A DNA stretch of 64,000 bases from Pseudarthrobacter sp. NBSH8 (lineage in GTDB: Bacteria > Actinomycetota > Actinomycetes > Actinomycetales > Micrococcaceae), in NCBI RefSeq assembly GCF_014217545.1, contig NZ_CP043178.1, positions 1,364,001 to 1,428,000 on the forward strand. The letters run 5' to 3'. Positions 55,030 through 63,689 of the stretch are shown here, piece after piece (positions within the stretch are counted from its first letter, which is position 1; each line of letters starts with the position of its first letter). A model generated the notes under the pieces. It made no database searches, had not been told where the DNA came from, and saw only the letters and a list, made by a program, of their open reading frames with translations. The position numbers and the translations under genes were made by a program.

Positions 55030-56595
55030 TCAACTCTGTGGCGGTGGCAGGCTTGTGTCCAGGTCCAGGTCCAGGTCCAGGTCCAGGTCCGGGTCGAGTG
55101 CCAGGTGCACGTCCAAGACCAAACCGGGGCTGATGCCAGTGCCAGTGCCGGAGCCGGGCATGGGGATGTCTGCTGGCCATTGGGGTGGTTCCCAGTCGGG
55201 TTGTTCGCTGGTGTAGTGGCGTCCGGTGGGTGATGTCCAGCCGGGCGGGTTATTTTTGGTAGCCGCGGTGGGTGTCCGGGCTGTGGTGTGGCGGAGTCTG
55301 TGGTGTTTGTGGCAGGGCTGGCCGAGATTTGAGATTCCGGTGGTGCCGCCGTGGGCCCAGGCGAGGATGTGGTCGGCTTCGTTGTCGAGGGAGTGGTTGC
55401 TGCAGCCGGGGAACGGGCACTTCCCGTCGCGCAGTCTGAGCCATTGGCGTTGGGCTTTTGTGAGCCGGTAGCTGGTCCGCCCGATCTCCAGCGGTGCACC
55501 GTCCCGGGGATCGGTCAGGACGCGGTGGAAGGACTCCGCGCCGTCGGCGATCAGTTGGCGGGCCATGGACGGCGGGATGGGCCCGTATCCGTCGAGCATG
55601 GCCGGTTCATCCGTGAGGCCCAACAGCGCAAACACCGGCACGGTGACGAGGACCTGCGCCCGCGGCGACGGAACACCAACACCCACAGCGATGCCACCGG
55701 TCTCGTGGTGGCTCGTTTCGCCGGTCGCGTCGCCGCTGTTTTCCCGACCCTCATCACCGGTTCCGGCGCCGGCGGTGGTGTTGGCGCCGAGGAGCCAGGT
55801 GGCAACGGTGTCTGCGCGGAGTTGGCTGAGGGTGCGGTCTTCATGGGGGCCTTGGAGGGCCCGGGCTGCGGTGGTGGTACGGTCCCAGATCCCGGCAGCC
55901 TGGACGGCGGGGAGGTAGGCGGAGAGCCAGGCCATCCCGTCGCGGTCCGGGGCGTACTCCACCCGACGGTCCTGGACCCCACGTAGGTGGCGTTGTTCGA
56001 TGCTGACCGGGTGGTGGCGTTCCCGCCAGGTGCGGGCCTTGTGCCGGAACCGGCCGGGGATGAGCTCACCGGCCGGGCCATGTGCCGGGTTCATTGCGTG
56101 GGGGTCCAGGAAATGTGCCTCCAACGCCTGCGCTCCCGCGGGGTTTAGGTTCATGGTTTCGTCGACCATGATCCTCGCGTGCTGCCATGAAATCTGCCCG
56201 GCCTGCAACGCCGAGAACGTCAACGGCAGGGCCGTGGTCAGCGCGTGCGCCTCAGCGAGCAGAGCACTGGCGGAGCGTTCGCTGACCGTCAGAGCACAGG
56301 CGACTTCAGCGATCACGGCCATCTCCTGGCCCCTGTGGTCCTGCGGCGACTCAGCCGGGCCCGCCAGAGCCTCGGCAGCGGCGGCGTACACGGCGGCCGC
56401 ATGCACCTTCAGGGCAGCCATCGTCGCCTCCCCGCAGGCGACGGCGGCCAAGGTCTTCAGGGCAACATCAGCCCTACGGCGAAGCGGATCAGCACACGCA
56501 GCGGAGCCTTCGGTAGCTTCACGGAGCACTGCAGCAAGCTCACCGAAAGACACCGAAAGGGCCTCCGCCGTCGCCACAGCTGCTCTGCTATCCAT
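55030..56595 (-). CDS. DUF222 and HNH endonuclease domain protein
   Basis: About 521 residues: an N-terminal helical DUF222 domain (roughly 1-330), then a C-terminal HNH nuclease domain with LRDGKCPFPGCSNHSLDNEADHI, AWAHGGTTGISNLGQPCHKHHRLRH (zinc cysteines, catalytic His after DHI, and final H-x-x-H). Arthrobacter genomes carry many such proteins, of unclear role and often near repeats. The C-terminus ends in a run of alternating Asp-Leu encoded by a GTCCAG hexamer array. ATG at 56595 is preferred (GATGAT box 6 nt upstream); a TTG at 56640 adds 15 residues. Confidence 0.82.
   Translation of the reverse strand: MDSRAAVATAEALSVSFGELAAVLREATEGSAACADPLRRRADVALKTLAAVACGEATMAALKVHAAAVYAAAAEALAGPAESPQDHRGQEMAVIAEVACALTVSERSASALLAEAHALTTALPLTFSALQAGQISWQHARIMVDETMNLNPAGAQALEAHFLDPHAMNPAHGPAGELIPGRFRHKARTWRERHHPVSIEQRHLRGVQDRRVEYAPDRDGMAWLSAYLPAVQAAGIWDRTTTAARALQGPHEDRTLSQLRADTVATWLLGANTTAGAGTGDEGRENSGDATGETSHHETGGIAVGVGVPSPRAQVLVTVPVFALLGLTDEPAMLDGYGPIPPSMARQLIADGAESFHRVLTDPRDGAPLEIGRTSYRLTKAQRQWLRLRDGKCPFPGCSNHSLDNEADHILAWAHGGTTGISNLGQPCHKHHRLRHTTARTPTAATKNNPPGWTSPTGRHYTSEQPDWEPPQWPADIPMPGSGTGTGISPGLVLDVHLALDPDLDLDLDLDLDTSLPPPQS
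55057..55098. repeat. Hexamer array in the HNH gene 3' end
   Basis: Five perfect GTCCAG units (55057-55086) followed by two variants, GTCCGG and GTCGAG. On the coding strand they give Asp-Leu repeats. Confidence 0.85.
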
Positions 56596-56601
56596 ACCCA
56601 A

Positions 56602-56607
56602 ATCATC
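56602..56607 (-). promoter_or_regulatory. Possible -10 box for leaderless HNH gene
   Basis: GATGAT on the minus strand, 6 nt before ATG at 56595. Weaker than the other boxes. Confidence 0.3.
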
Positions 56608-56710
56608 CCCGGAGGGTCCGACAAAAGCGGTGAGGCTCAATGGCTATGTGCATAACTCCGCGGCCACGGCCTTGACGGCAGCCATCGCGACTACGAGCCC
56701 GGCCATTTCG

Positions 56711-56816
56711 GCGCGACGGACACTTACGGGGCCTCAGATCCCAGGGCTCAACTGTCCGCTCGCGCTCGGAGGCGAAGGATGGCCCCAGCTACGGGACCTC
56801 AAGTGTCCGTTCGCGC
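56711..56816. repeat. 106-bp inverted-repeat element between HNH gene and moaD
   Basis: Left arm GCGCGACGGACACTT (56711-56725) is matched by right arm AAGTGTCCGTTCGCGC (56801-56816) in inverted orientation with one extra base. An internal copy AACTGTCCGCTCGCGC (56750-56765) repeats the right arm directly with two mismatches. No coding capacity; looks like a small palindromic mobile-type element. Confidence 0.65.
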
Positions 56817-56831
56817 GGTCTGCGAGGTGTT

Positions 56832-57098
56832 CTACCCGCCCGCGAAGGGCGGCAGTACGTCAACCACATCGCCCGGATTTAACACAGTGGTGCGGTCCCG
56901 GACGGCCACCTCGTTGAGCAGGAAGCTGCTCCGGGACAGGATCCGTTGCAGGGGAGGAGTGCCGGCAGGCGGCTCGGCGCGGTCCACAGCCAGGACTGCC
57001 TGCAGCAAGCCGGCCACCGTAGTCCCGGACGCGAGATCAAAGGACTCCTCGTCCACACCCGCAGCGGCGCGTGCGGCAGCGAAGTAACGTACGTTCAA
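56832..57098 (-). CDS. moaD: Molybdopterin synthase sulfur carrier subunit MoaD
   Basis: An 88-residue ubiquitin-fold protein ending in the obligatory Gly-Gly (PPFAGG), which is adenylated and thiocarboxylated and then donates sulfur to precursor Z within the MoaD-MoaE synthase. The N-terminus VRYFAAARAAAG is typical of MoaD. The start is TTG at 57098, supported by GGAGG 8 nt upstream; this ribosome site overlaps the end of moaA, and only 4 nt separate the genes. The partner moaE is about 5 kb away in the divergent arm of the locus. Confidence 0.92.
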   Translation of the reverse strand: MNVRYFAAARAAAGVDEESFDLASGTTVAGLLQAVLAVDRAEPPAGTPPLQRILSRSSFLLNEVAVRDRTTVLNPGDVVDVLPPFAGG

Positions 57099-57102
57099 GA
57101 AT

Positions 57103-58287
57103 TCAGCCTCCGATGGCGCTCATGCTGCGGTCCGGCTGGACAAAGTCCGGCGCGCCGAGACCTGTGTGGTCCATGCCGTGGGCCTTTGGCTTGACCCACA
57201 TGGCGTCCTGCCAGCGTCCGGCCAGGGCTTCGTCGCTGGCGCCCTCCCGCAGCAGACCCAAAAGATCAAACTCCTCACGGGAGAACAGGCAGCTCATGAT
57301 CTTGCCCTCGGCCGTGATCCGCGTCCGACGGCAGTCGGCGCAGAACGGCTCCGTGACGGACGCGATGATCCCCACGGTACCGAGCACCGGCCCCTCGGCG
57401 TCCGGCCCCTTGGCGTCAGGCCGGTCGGCGTCCGGCACCCCGGTACCCTGCCCCGGACCATCGGGCCCCGCAGACCCGGCCACCCGGCGTCGTACGTCAA
57501 AGCGTTCTGCCGGGGCTCCATCGCGGGCACGGGGATCGGGGCTCAACACAAAGTCGCGCGAGAGCAGGGAACGGATCTCGGCCGCCGTGATCATGTTCCG
57601 CCGCGTCCACCCGTGGTCCGCGTCAAGGGGCATCTGCTCGATGAAACGCAGTTCGTAGCCGCGGTCCAGTGCCCAGGCGAGCAGAGACGGCGACTCGGTG
57701 TCGTTGATGCCGCGCATCAGCACGGCGTTGAGCTTGACGGGGCCCAGCCCCGCGGCCCAGGCGGCATCGACGCCCGCGAGTACGCGGTCCAGGAACGGGC
57801 GCCGGGTCAGCTTGGTGAAGGTCTCTTCGTGCAGCGAATCGAGCGAGACATTGATGCGGGTCAGGCCCGCAGCTTTGAGCGCAGCGGCCTTTTTGTCCAG
57901 GCCCACGCCGTTGGTGGTCATTGAGATCGGCAGCTCCGGGTGATTGCTCCGCAGGGCCGCGATGATATCAATCAGGTCCGCCCTGACCAGCGGCTCCCCG
58001 CCCGTAAGCCGCAGTTCCCGGACGCCGAGCAGGTCCACGCCAATGCCGACAATCCGCACGATTTCCTCGGCCGACATCACAGCCTGTTTGGACAGCCACT
58101 CAAGCCCCTCGGCCGGCATGCAGTACGTACAGCGCAGATTGCACTTGTCCGTCAGCGACAGCCTCATGTCCGTGGCCCGGCGGCCGTACTGGTCCAGCAG
58201 CCCGGGCGGAGTGCCGGCCGGCCGGGCAGGCGGCAGGCCCGGCCCGGCATCTTCTCGGGGTTGCGGCATGCCTAGCTGAACACTCAT
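57103..58287 (-). CDS. moaA: GTP 3',8-cyclase MoaA
   Basis: A 394-residue radical SAM enzyme for the first step of molybdenum cofactor synthesis. N-terminal cluster: SLTDKCNLRCTYCMP. C-terminal second cluster: FCADCRRTRITAEGKIMSCLF. The essential C-terminal Gly-Gly is present (SAIGG). Between the two, after about residue 270, is an insert of about 35 residues rich in Gly, Pro, Asp and Ala, with PDA-G-GP type repeats, lying just before GTVGIIASVTEPFC. The insert is unusual in an otherwise conserved enzyme. ATG at 58287 lies 6 nt after a TAGCCT box. Divergent from the oxidoreductase-moeA operon. Confidence 0.94.
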   Translation of the reverse strand: MSVQLGMPQPREDAGPGLPPARPAGTPPGLLDQYGRRATDMRLSLTDKCNLRCTYCMPAEGLEWLSKQAVMSAEEIVRIVGIGVDLLGVRELRLTGGEPLVRADLIDIIAALRSNHPELPISMTTNGVGLDKKAAALKAAGLTRINVSLDSLHEETFTKLTRRPFLDRVLAGVDAAWAAGLGPVKLNAVLMRGINDTESPSLLAWALDRGYELRFIEQMPLDADHGWTRRNMITAAEIRSLLSRDFVLSPDPRARDGAPAERFDVRRRVAGSAGPDGPGQGTGVPDADRPDAKGPDAEGPVLGTVGIIASVTEPFCADCRRTRITAEGKIMSCLFSREEFDLLGLLREGASDEALAGRWQDAMWVKPKAHGMDHTGLGAPDFVQPDRSMSAIGG

Positions 58288-58293
58288 GAAATC

Positions 58294-58299
58294 AGGCTA
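58294..58299 (-). promoter_or_regulatory. -10 box for leaderless moaA
   Basis: TAGCCT on the minus strand, then 6 nt (GATTTC), then ATG at 58287. Confidence 0.45.
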
Positions 58300-58407
58300 C
58301 GCCACCTTTGGCCGCGTCGTGGCGCCGGTGCCGCAGGATGATCTTACGGAAGTCGTACAGAACTCCCGAAGACGGCCAAGTCCGGCGCTGCCGGGTCCCG
58401 GCGAACC

Positions 58408-58413
58408 TATGCT
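58408..58413 (+). promoter_or_regulatory. -10 box for leaderless Mo oxidoreductase gene
   Basis: TATGCT, then 6 nt (GGAGAG), then GTG at 58420. Confidence 0.5.
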
Positions 58414-58419
58414 GGAGAG

Positions 58420-60051
58420 GTGAACAGCTCCCAGCCCCTGCAGGAAACGGCCGACGACGGCGCCACCTCTCCCGGGCGCTCGGGAACTGCGGGTGCCGCT
58501 CAGTTCAGCCGCCGCTGGGCAGCAGCCTCGGGGGCCGTGGCCGCCGGCGCCGCCCTCGTCATAGGGGAGTTGCTGGCAGGCCTGATCAGTCCGTCCCTCT
58601 CGCCCCTGACGGCAGTCGGCGGGGCCCTGATCGATGCCGTTCCGCCGGGTGTGAAGGACTGGGCCATCTCCTTGTTCGGCACCGCCGACAAGGCAGTATT
58701 CGTGGCCGGGATGCTGTTGGTTATCGCAGCAGTCGGGGCGTTGGCCGGAATTCTGGAACAGCGCAGGCGGTTTGCCGGTGCAGCGGTGATTGGTGTTTTT
58801 GGGCTCGTCGGGCTTACTGCGGTGCTTACCCGCGCCCAGATGACCCCAGCAGCGGCTGTGGTTCCATTGGTCGCAGCCCTGGCTGGAGCACTTCTGCTCG
58901 GATGGCTGAGCCGCCGGCTCCAGGAAGGACTACCGGCCGGCGCAGCGGGGACAGAAATGTCCGCGAGGACTGCACGAACCGCCGGGCGGCGCACGTTCCT
59001 GCAGGTCCTGGCTGCGAGCGCCGGGGCCACCGCCGTTGGTGGGATTGTCGCCGCGGTCTGGCGAGGAGCGGCCGCCGGCATCAGTACTGCCCGCGAAAAA
59101 CTGACGTTGCCCGCTCCATCGTCTGAAGCGCCCGCGATCCCGGCCGGCGCCGAAGTAAGCCTGGACGGGATGCAGCCGCTGGTCACCCCGAACCGGGACT
59201 TCTACCGGATCGACACCGCCCTGATTGTCCCTTCCCTCGACCCCGAATCCTGGGTACTCCGCGTCACGGGAATGGTGGAACAGGAGATTGAGCTGAACCT
59301 GGCTGATCTGCTGTCCAAGCCCCTGATCGAACGTCATGTGACCATCGCCTGTGTGTCCAACGTGGTGGGCGGGGACCTGATTGGCAATGCACGCTGGCTT
59401 GGCTGGCCGGTGCGGGAACTCCTGGCCCTTGCCCGGCCGCAAGCCGGTGCCGATATGGTATTGTCCCGAAGCTCCGACGGCTGGACTGCGGGCACCCCGC
59501 TGGAGGTCCTCACCGGCGATCGCGACGCCCTGCTCGCGGTGGGGATGAACGGCGATCCGTTGCCGTTGGAACACGGCTTCCCGGTCCGGATGATCGTGCC
59601 TGGCCTCTACGGCTACGTTTCCGCCACCAAATGGCTCACCGAACTCCGTGTCACCAGGTTCGCGGACGACGTCGGCTATTGGACGCCGCGTGGTTGGTCC
59701 GACCGTGGCCCCATCAAAACGTCCTCACGGATCGACGTGCCGCGAACCGGCCGGCGGGTGAGTGCTGGAACGGTCATGTTTGGCGGCGTGGCCTGGGCAC
59801 AGCACACCGGGATCGGCAAGGTGGAACTCCGCGTCAACCGCGGTCCGTGGCAGGCAGCCCGTCTCGCACCCGGGATTTCGCTGGACACCTGGTACCAGTG
59901 GCAGGTTGGCATCGAGCTTGCTCCTGGGCAGTACGAGGTCCAGGTCCGCGCGACGGACCTCAACGGCGAGCCGCAGGTCGAGGAACGCCGGCCGGTTGCT
60001 CCCGACGGGGCCACCGGCTTCCACACTATTAGAGTTGATGTGAATCCATGA
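58420..60051 (+). CDS. Membrane-anchored molybdopterin oxidoreductase, sulfite-oxidase fold
   Basis: A 543-residue protein. The N-terminal third has four predicted helices (about residues 28-155); a twin-arginine-like segment GRRTFLQVLAASAGA and fifth hydrophobic stretch (about 190-215) follow; the C-terminal 300 residues are a sulfite-oxidase-type Moco domain (FYRIDTALIVPSLDPESWVLRVTGMVE; ERHVTIACVSNVVGGDLIGNARWLGW, with the cysteine as candidate molybdenum ligand) and an Ig-like dimerisation domain. No heme domain, so electrons must pass to another carrier. Substrate unknown. First of five genes with overlapping ends leading through Moco synthesis, which should supply its cofactor. Confidence 0.87.
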   Translation: MNSSQPLQETADDGATSPGRSGTAGAAQFSRRWAAASGAVAAGAALVIGELLAGLISPSLSPLTAVGGALIDAVPPGVKDWAISLFGTADKAVFVAGMLLVIAAVGALAGILEQRRRFAGAAVIGVFGLVGLTAVLTRAQMTPAAAVVPLVAALAGALLLGWLSRRLQEGLPAGAAGTEMSARTARTAGRRTFLQVLAASAGATAVGGIVAAVWRGAAAGISTAREKLTLPAPSSEAPAIPAGAEVSLDGMQPLVTPNRDFYRIDTALIVPSLDPESWVLRVTGMVEQEIELNLADLLSKPLIERHVTIACVSNVVGGDLIGNARWLGWPVRELLALARPQAGADMVLSRSSDGWTAGTPLEVLTGDRDALLAVGMNGDPLPLEHGFPVRMIVPGLYGYVSATKWLTELRVTRFADDVGYWTPRGWSDRGPIKTSSRIDVPRTGRRVSAGTVMFGGVAWAQHTGIGKVELRVNRGPWQAARLAPGISLDTWYQWQVGIELAPGQYEVQVRATDLNGEPQVEERRPVAPDGATGFHTIRVDVNP

Positions 60052-61322
60052 CCGCCCGGACCGAAGGCAGGACCATGCACAGCTCTCCGCACCAGCACGG
60101 CCAAACGACCCACCAGGCGCGGTCCGTCGCCCTGCACCGTGCCGCTGTCACCGAACTGCTGACACCCCTGTTCGCCCGGAAAAAGACGGAAAGGCTGGCA
60201 CTTCGGGACGCGTTGGGCAAGGGGCTCGCCCAGGACATTACGGCCCCCCTGGGCCTCCCGCCGTTCGCCAACTCCCAAATGGACGGCTTTGCCGTCAACA
60301 GCGCGGACGTTCCCGAAAGCGGTGCGGTACTGCCTGTGGTGGTTGTCCCCATTCCGGCAGGCGCCGTGCCGGCGGCCCTGGGCGGTGGCACTGCCGCCGC
60401 CATCATGACGGGAGCCATGCTCCCCGCCGGCGCTGACGCCGTCGTGCCCGTGGAACGTGCCATCCCGGACCGGTTCCCCGCCGGAGGGGAAGCAAGTACC
60501 GTGTGGTTGCCGGCGACGCCGGCGGGCACCTTCGTGCGGTCGGCCGGGAGTGATATCGCGGTGGGGGAGCGGGCGTTGGCAGCGGGAACCTTCCTCGGCC
60601 CGGCTCAGCTGGGGCTGCTGGCGGCCCTGGGGATCGCCGAAGTTACTGTTCGCCGGCCGGTGACCGTCCTGCTGGCAACCACGGGCGACGAAGTGGTGGA
60701 ACCCGGCCGGCCCTTGCCGGCCGGCAAGATTTATGATTCCAACGGAACGCTCCTCGAGAGTGCCATGCGGCAGGCGGGCCTGGCCGTGGTGCGCACGGCC
60801 ATCGCCTCGGACCATCCTCGCGACTTCCGCTCATTGCTGCGCAGCCATGCCGGAGCGGTGGACATGATCGTTACCACGGGCGGGGTCAGCCAAGGAGCCT
60901 ACGAAGTTGTCCGCCAGGCCATGGAGGGCAAGGGCGCCGAGTTCCTGCATGTCGCCATGCAGCCCGGTGGCCCGCAGGGCATCGGAACTTTCGACGGAGT
61001 ACCCTTCCTGGGTTTCCCGGGAAATCCGGTCAGCTGCCTCGTTTCCTTCGAAATGTTCCTGCGGCCCGTGCTGGCCGAACTTTTTGGATCGCCTGCACCT
61101 CGGATCCCGGTCCGCGCACGGCTGGGCCACAGCCTGTCGTCGCCGGAACATAAGCATCAGGTCCGGCGCGGAACCCTCCAGGGGGACGGAACCGTCCGCT
61201 TGGAAGGTGGCGAAAGCTCCCACCTCATGCATGCCCTCGCCGGCTCCAACGCGCTGGTGCACGTACCGGTTGGAGTCTCGGCGCTCGCCGAGGGCGACGA
61301 GGTGGAAGTATGGATGCTGTGA
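60048..61322 (+). CDS. moeA: Molybdopterin molybdenumtransferase MoeA
   Basis: A 424-residue enzyme that inserts molybdate into adenylated molybdopterin. Landmarks: [71 protein letters not shown] and [19 protein letters not shown]. All four MoeA domains appear intact. ATG overlaps the oxidoreductase stop by 4 nt, and the 3' end overlaps moaC by 13 nt. The first 15 residues are a His/Gln-rich tail; a second ATG 27 nt downstream is an alternative start. Confidence 0.95.
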   Translation: MTARTEGRTMHSSPHQHGQTTHQARSVALHRAAVTELLTPLFARKKTERLALRDALGKGLAQDITAPLGLPPFANSQMDGFAVNSADVPESGAVLPVVVVPIPAGAVPAALGGGTAAAIMTGAMLPAGADAVVPVERAIPDRFPAGGEASTVWLPATPAGTFVRSAGSDIAVGERALAAGTFLGPAQLGLLAALGIAEVTVRRPVTVLLATTGDEVVEPGRPLPAGKIYDSNGTLLESAMRQAGLAVVRTAIASDHPRDFRSLLRSHAGAVDMIVTTGGVSQGAYEVVRQAMEGKGAEFLHVAMQPGGPQGIGTFDGVPFLGFPGNPVSCLVSFEMFLRPVLAELFGSPAPRIPVRARLGHSLSSPEHKHQVRRGTLQGDGTVRLEGGESSHLMHALAGSNALVHVPVGVSALAEGDEVEVWML

Positions 61323-61804
61323 ATCCAGAACATAACCCGTCCGCGTTGACCCATCTGCGCCAGGACGGCAGCGCCCAGATGGTGGACGTGTCCGCGAAAG
61401 CCGAAACCACCCGGGAAGCCACAGCCACTGCCACGGTCCGCACCACTGACGAAGTGCTGGGCCTGCTCGGATCCGGCGGCCTGCCCAAGGGTGATGCCCT
61501 GGCCGTGGCGCGGGTTGCCGGCATCATGGCGGCAAAAAAGACGCCCGACCTCATCCCGCTCTGCCATCCCTTACCGCTCTCGAAAGTTACCGTGGACTTC
61601 GAGCTCGGAACCGATTCCGTGGCGATCCTGGCCACGGTCAAGACGCGCGGGGTCACCGGGGTGGAGATGGAAGCACTGACGGCGGCCTCTGTGGCCGCGC
61701 TCAGCGTGTACGACATGATCAAGGCCGTCGACAAGCACGCCGTGCTGACCGACATCAGAGTGCTGGCGAAAAGCGGCGGCAAGAGCGGGGACTGGACACT
61801 ATGA
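61310..61804 (+). CDS. moaC: Cyclic pyranopterin monophosphate synthase MoaC
   Basis: A 164-residue enzyme that converts the MoaA product to cyclic pyranopterin monophosphate. Conserved segments: [47 protein letters not shown] (catalytic His in LCHP) and [28 protein letters not shown] at 61310 follows GAGG at 7 nt; GTG at 61319 overlapping the moeA stop is also possible. Stop overlaps the next start. Confidence 0.96.
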   Translation: MDAVNPEHNPSALTHLRQDGSAQMVDVSAKAETTREATATATVRTTDEVLGLLGSGGLPKGDALAVARVAGIMAAKKTPDLIPLCHPLPLSKVTVDFELGTDSVAILATVKTRGVTGVEMEALTAASVAALSVYDMIKAVDKHAVLTDIRVLAKSGGKSGDWTL

Positions 61805-62370
61805 GCACCGAGAGCACTATCCTGCCCGAGCCAAACAGCGGGCCGCTTGCACCTCAACCTCACCTGCCGGAGCCGCACACGCACGGCGAAGTGCAGGGGC
61901 GCAAGGCCGGGGTTGTCATTGCGTCCACCCGCGCGGCCGCAGGCATCTATGAGGATGAAACCGGTCCGGTCATCATCGACTGGCTCACCGAGCACGGCTT
62001 TGAGGCCTACCCTGCCATGGTGGTGCCGGACGGTGAGCCTGTTGGTGCCGCCATCAGGGCCCTCCTCACCCAGCATCCCGCCGTCGTGATCACCAGCGGC
62101 GGTACCGGGCTTAGCCCGGACGACCGCACACCCGACGTGACCCTGCCCCTCCTGGACCGGGAAATTCCGGGCATCATGGAGGCGATCCGGCGCGAAGGCG
62201 CAGTCAAGACGCCGCTCGCCGCGCTCAGCCGCGGGCACGCCGGAGCTGCGGGGCAGACCTTTATTGTCAACCTGCCCGGGTCGCCCAAGGGCGTTATGGA
62301 CGGACTGTCGGTGCTCGATCCGCTAATCGGGCACCTGTGCGACCAGCTGGAGGGCGGACATGGGCACTGA
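61801..62370 (+). CDS. mog: MogA/MoaB family molybdenum cofactor biosynthesis protein
   Basis: A 189-residue molybdopterin adenylyltransferase-like protein with an N-terminal 25-residue Pro/His-rich tail and the family core [57 protein letters not shown] and [13 protein letters not shown]. It would activate molybdopterin with ATP before MoeA inserts molybdenum. Overlaps moaC and moaE at its ends. Whether it is functionally MogA or MoaB cannot be decided from sequence. Confidence 0.92.
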   Translation: MSTESTILPEPNSGPLAPQPHLPEPHTHGEVQGRKAGVVIASTRAAAGIYEDETGPVIIDWLTEHGFEAYPAMVVPDGEPVGAAIRALLTQHPAVVITSGGTGLSPDDRTPDVTLPLLDREIPGIMEAIRREGAVKTPLAALSRGHAGAAGQTFIVNLPGSPKGVMDGLSVLDPLIGHLCDQLEGGHGH

Positions 62371-62821
62371 ATCGGTTTTCGAAGTGGTCCATGCGGTGCT
62401 GAGCGCAGAACCGATCTCCGTGGACCAGGCCATCGCTGCCGTGGAGTCTGACACAGCAGGGGCGGTGGTCAGCTTCAGCGGCGTGGTGAGGAATCACGAC
62501 GGCGGCAAGGCAGTGGAGCGGCTCAGTTACAGCGCGCACCCCACGGCTCATCAGGTGATGGCCGACGTCGTCGCCCGCCTTGCCGCCGAACATGCCGGGG
62601 ACGGATCCGCCACGCAGCCCGTGCGGATCTGGGCTGCCCACCGCATCGGAATGCTCAACATCGGTGATCCGGCGCTGGTCTGTGCGGTCTCCGCTGCGCA
62701 CCGAGGACAGGCCTTTGCCGTGTGTTCCGAACTGGTGGACCGCATCAAGGAGCAGGTGCCCATCTGGAAGGAACAGTTCTTCGCCGACGGCACGGTGGAG
62801 TGGGTCGGCGCAGGCAGCTAG
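62360..62821 (+). CDS. moaE: Molybdopterin synthase catalytic subunit MoaE
   Basis: A 153-residue subunit that joins two MoaD-carried sulfurs to the pterin. Family features: GAVVSFSGVVRNHDGGKAVERLSY near the N-terminus, IWAAHRIGMLNIGDPALVCAVSAAHR, and the active-site lysine region ELVDRIKEQVPIWKEQFFADG. Starts 11 nt before the mog stop, behind GGAGGGC. Its partner MoaD is encoded in the divergent arm. Confidence 0.95.
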   Translation: MGTESVFEVVHAVLSAEPISVDQAIAAVESDTAGAVVSFSGVVRNHDGGKAVERLSYSAHPTAHQVMADVVARLAAEHAGDGSATQPVRIWAAHRIGMLNIGDPALVCAVSAAHRGQAFAVCSELVDRIKEQVPIWKEQFFADGTVEWVGAGS

Positions 62822-62902
62822 GGCGCACCGGCTTCCCTACGCCTTCCGGCGGCCGCGAGGTAACGCACACCTTTCGGTTCAATCCCGCACCCGGCCCGAC
62901 GG

Positions 62903-62908
62903 TAGGGT
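62903..62908 (+). promoter_or_regulatory. -10 box for leaderless dapB
   Basis: TAGGGT, then 7 nt, then ATG at 62916; TTCAAT 19 bp upstream may be the -35 element. No ribosome site. Confidence 0.5.
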
Positions 62909-62915
62909 TAACGGC

Positions 62916-63686
62916 ATGATCGAACAACTCTCCGCGCCCACCCGCGTGGCTGTCCTGGGCGCCAACGGGCGCATGGGCGCCGAAGCCGTTAAGGCTGTTG
63001 AAGCGGCTCCTGACCTGCTGCTCGTAGCCGCCCTGGGACGCGGCGACTCGCTGGACCAGCTGGCCACGTCGGGTGCCCACATAGTGGTGGACCTCACCGT
63101 CCCCGAAAGCACCGAAGCAAACGTGCGCTACGCCGTCGAGCATGGCATGCATGCCGTCGTAGGGACCACCGGTTGGGACGCCACCAGGCTAGCCGCCCTG
63201 GAGGCACAGCTGGCGCAGCGCCCCGAAACCGGGGTGCTGATCGCCCCCAACTTTGCCCTTGGCTCCGTGCTGGCCTCGGCCTTTGCCGCCAAGGCCTCCA
63301 AGTATTTCGCATCCGTGGAAATCATTGAACTCCACCACCCGGAAAAGGTTGATGCCCCATCCGGGACGGCTGTCCGCACCGCCCAGCTCATCGCCGCCGA
63401 GCGCAAGGCGGCGGACGTTCCGGCCAGTCCTGACGCGACCACCAGTGAACTCGCCGGCGCGCGGGGTTGCGACGTTGAGGGAGTCCGCGTTCACAGCGTT
63501 CGGCTCCGCGGGCTCGTGGCCCACCAGGAGGTGCTGCTCGGCGGGCCGGGGGAGCAGTTAACCTTCCGGCACGATTCCTTTGACCGGGCCTCCTTTATGC
63601 CTGGAGTGCTGCTGGGCGTGCGGAATGTCGCCGCACATCCGGGACTGACGGTGGGCCTGGACGGCTACCTGGACCTGGGACTCTAG
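62916..63686 (+). CDS. dapB: 4-hydroxy-tetrahydrodipicolinate reductase
   Basis: A 256-residue NAD(P)H-dependent enzyme of lysine and diaminopimelate synthesis. The Rossmann loop is VAVLGANGRMGAEAVKAV, followed by VVDLTVPESTEANVRYAVEHGMHAVVGTTGW, and the catalytic segment is IIELHHPEKVDAPSGTAVRTA (His and Lys). Length is typical. It stands apart from moaE with its own promoter box and overlaps nothing; a TPR-type membrane gene follows after 3 nt. Longer upstream readings lie inside moaE and are rejected. Confidence 0.96.
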   Translation: MIEQLSAPTRVAVLGANGRMGAEAVKAVEAAPDLLLVAALGRGDSLDQLATSGAHIVVDLTVPESTEANVRYAVEHGMHAVVGTTGWDATRLAALEAQLAQRPETGVLIAPNFALGSVLASAFAAKASKYFASVEIIELHHPEKVDAPSGTAVRTAQLIAAERKAADVPASPDATTSELAGARGCDVEGVRVHSVRLRGLVAHQEVLLGGPGEQLTFRHDSFDRASFMPGVLLGVRNVAAHPGLTVGLDGYLDLGL

Positions 63687-63689
63687 GCC

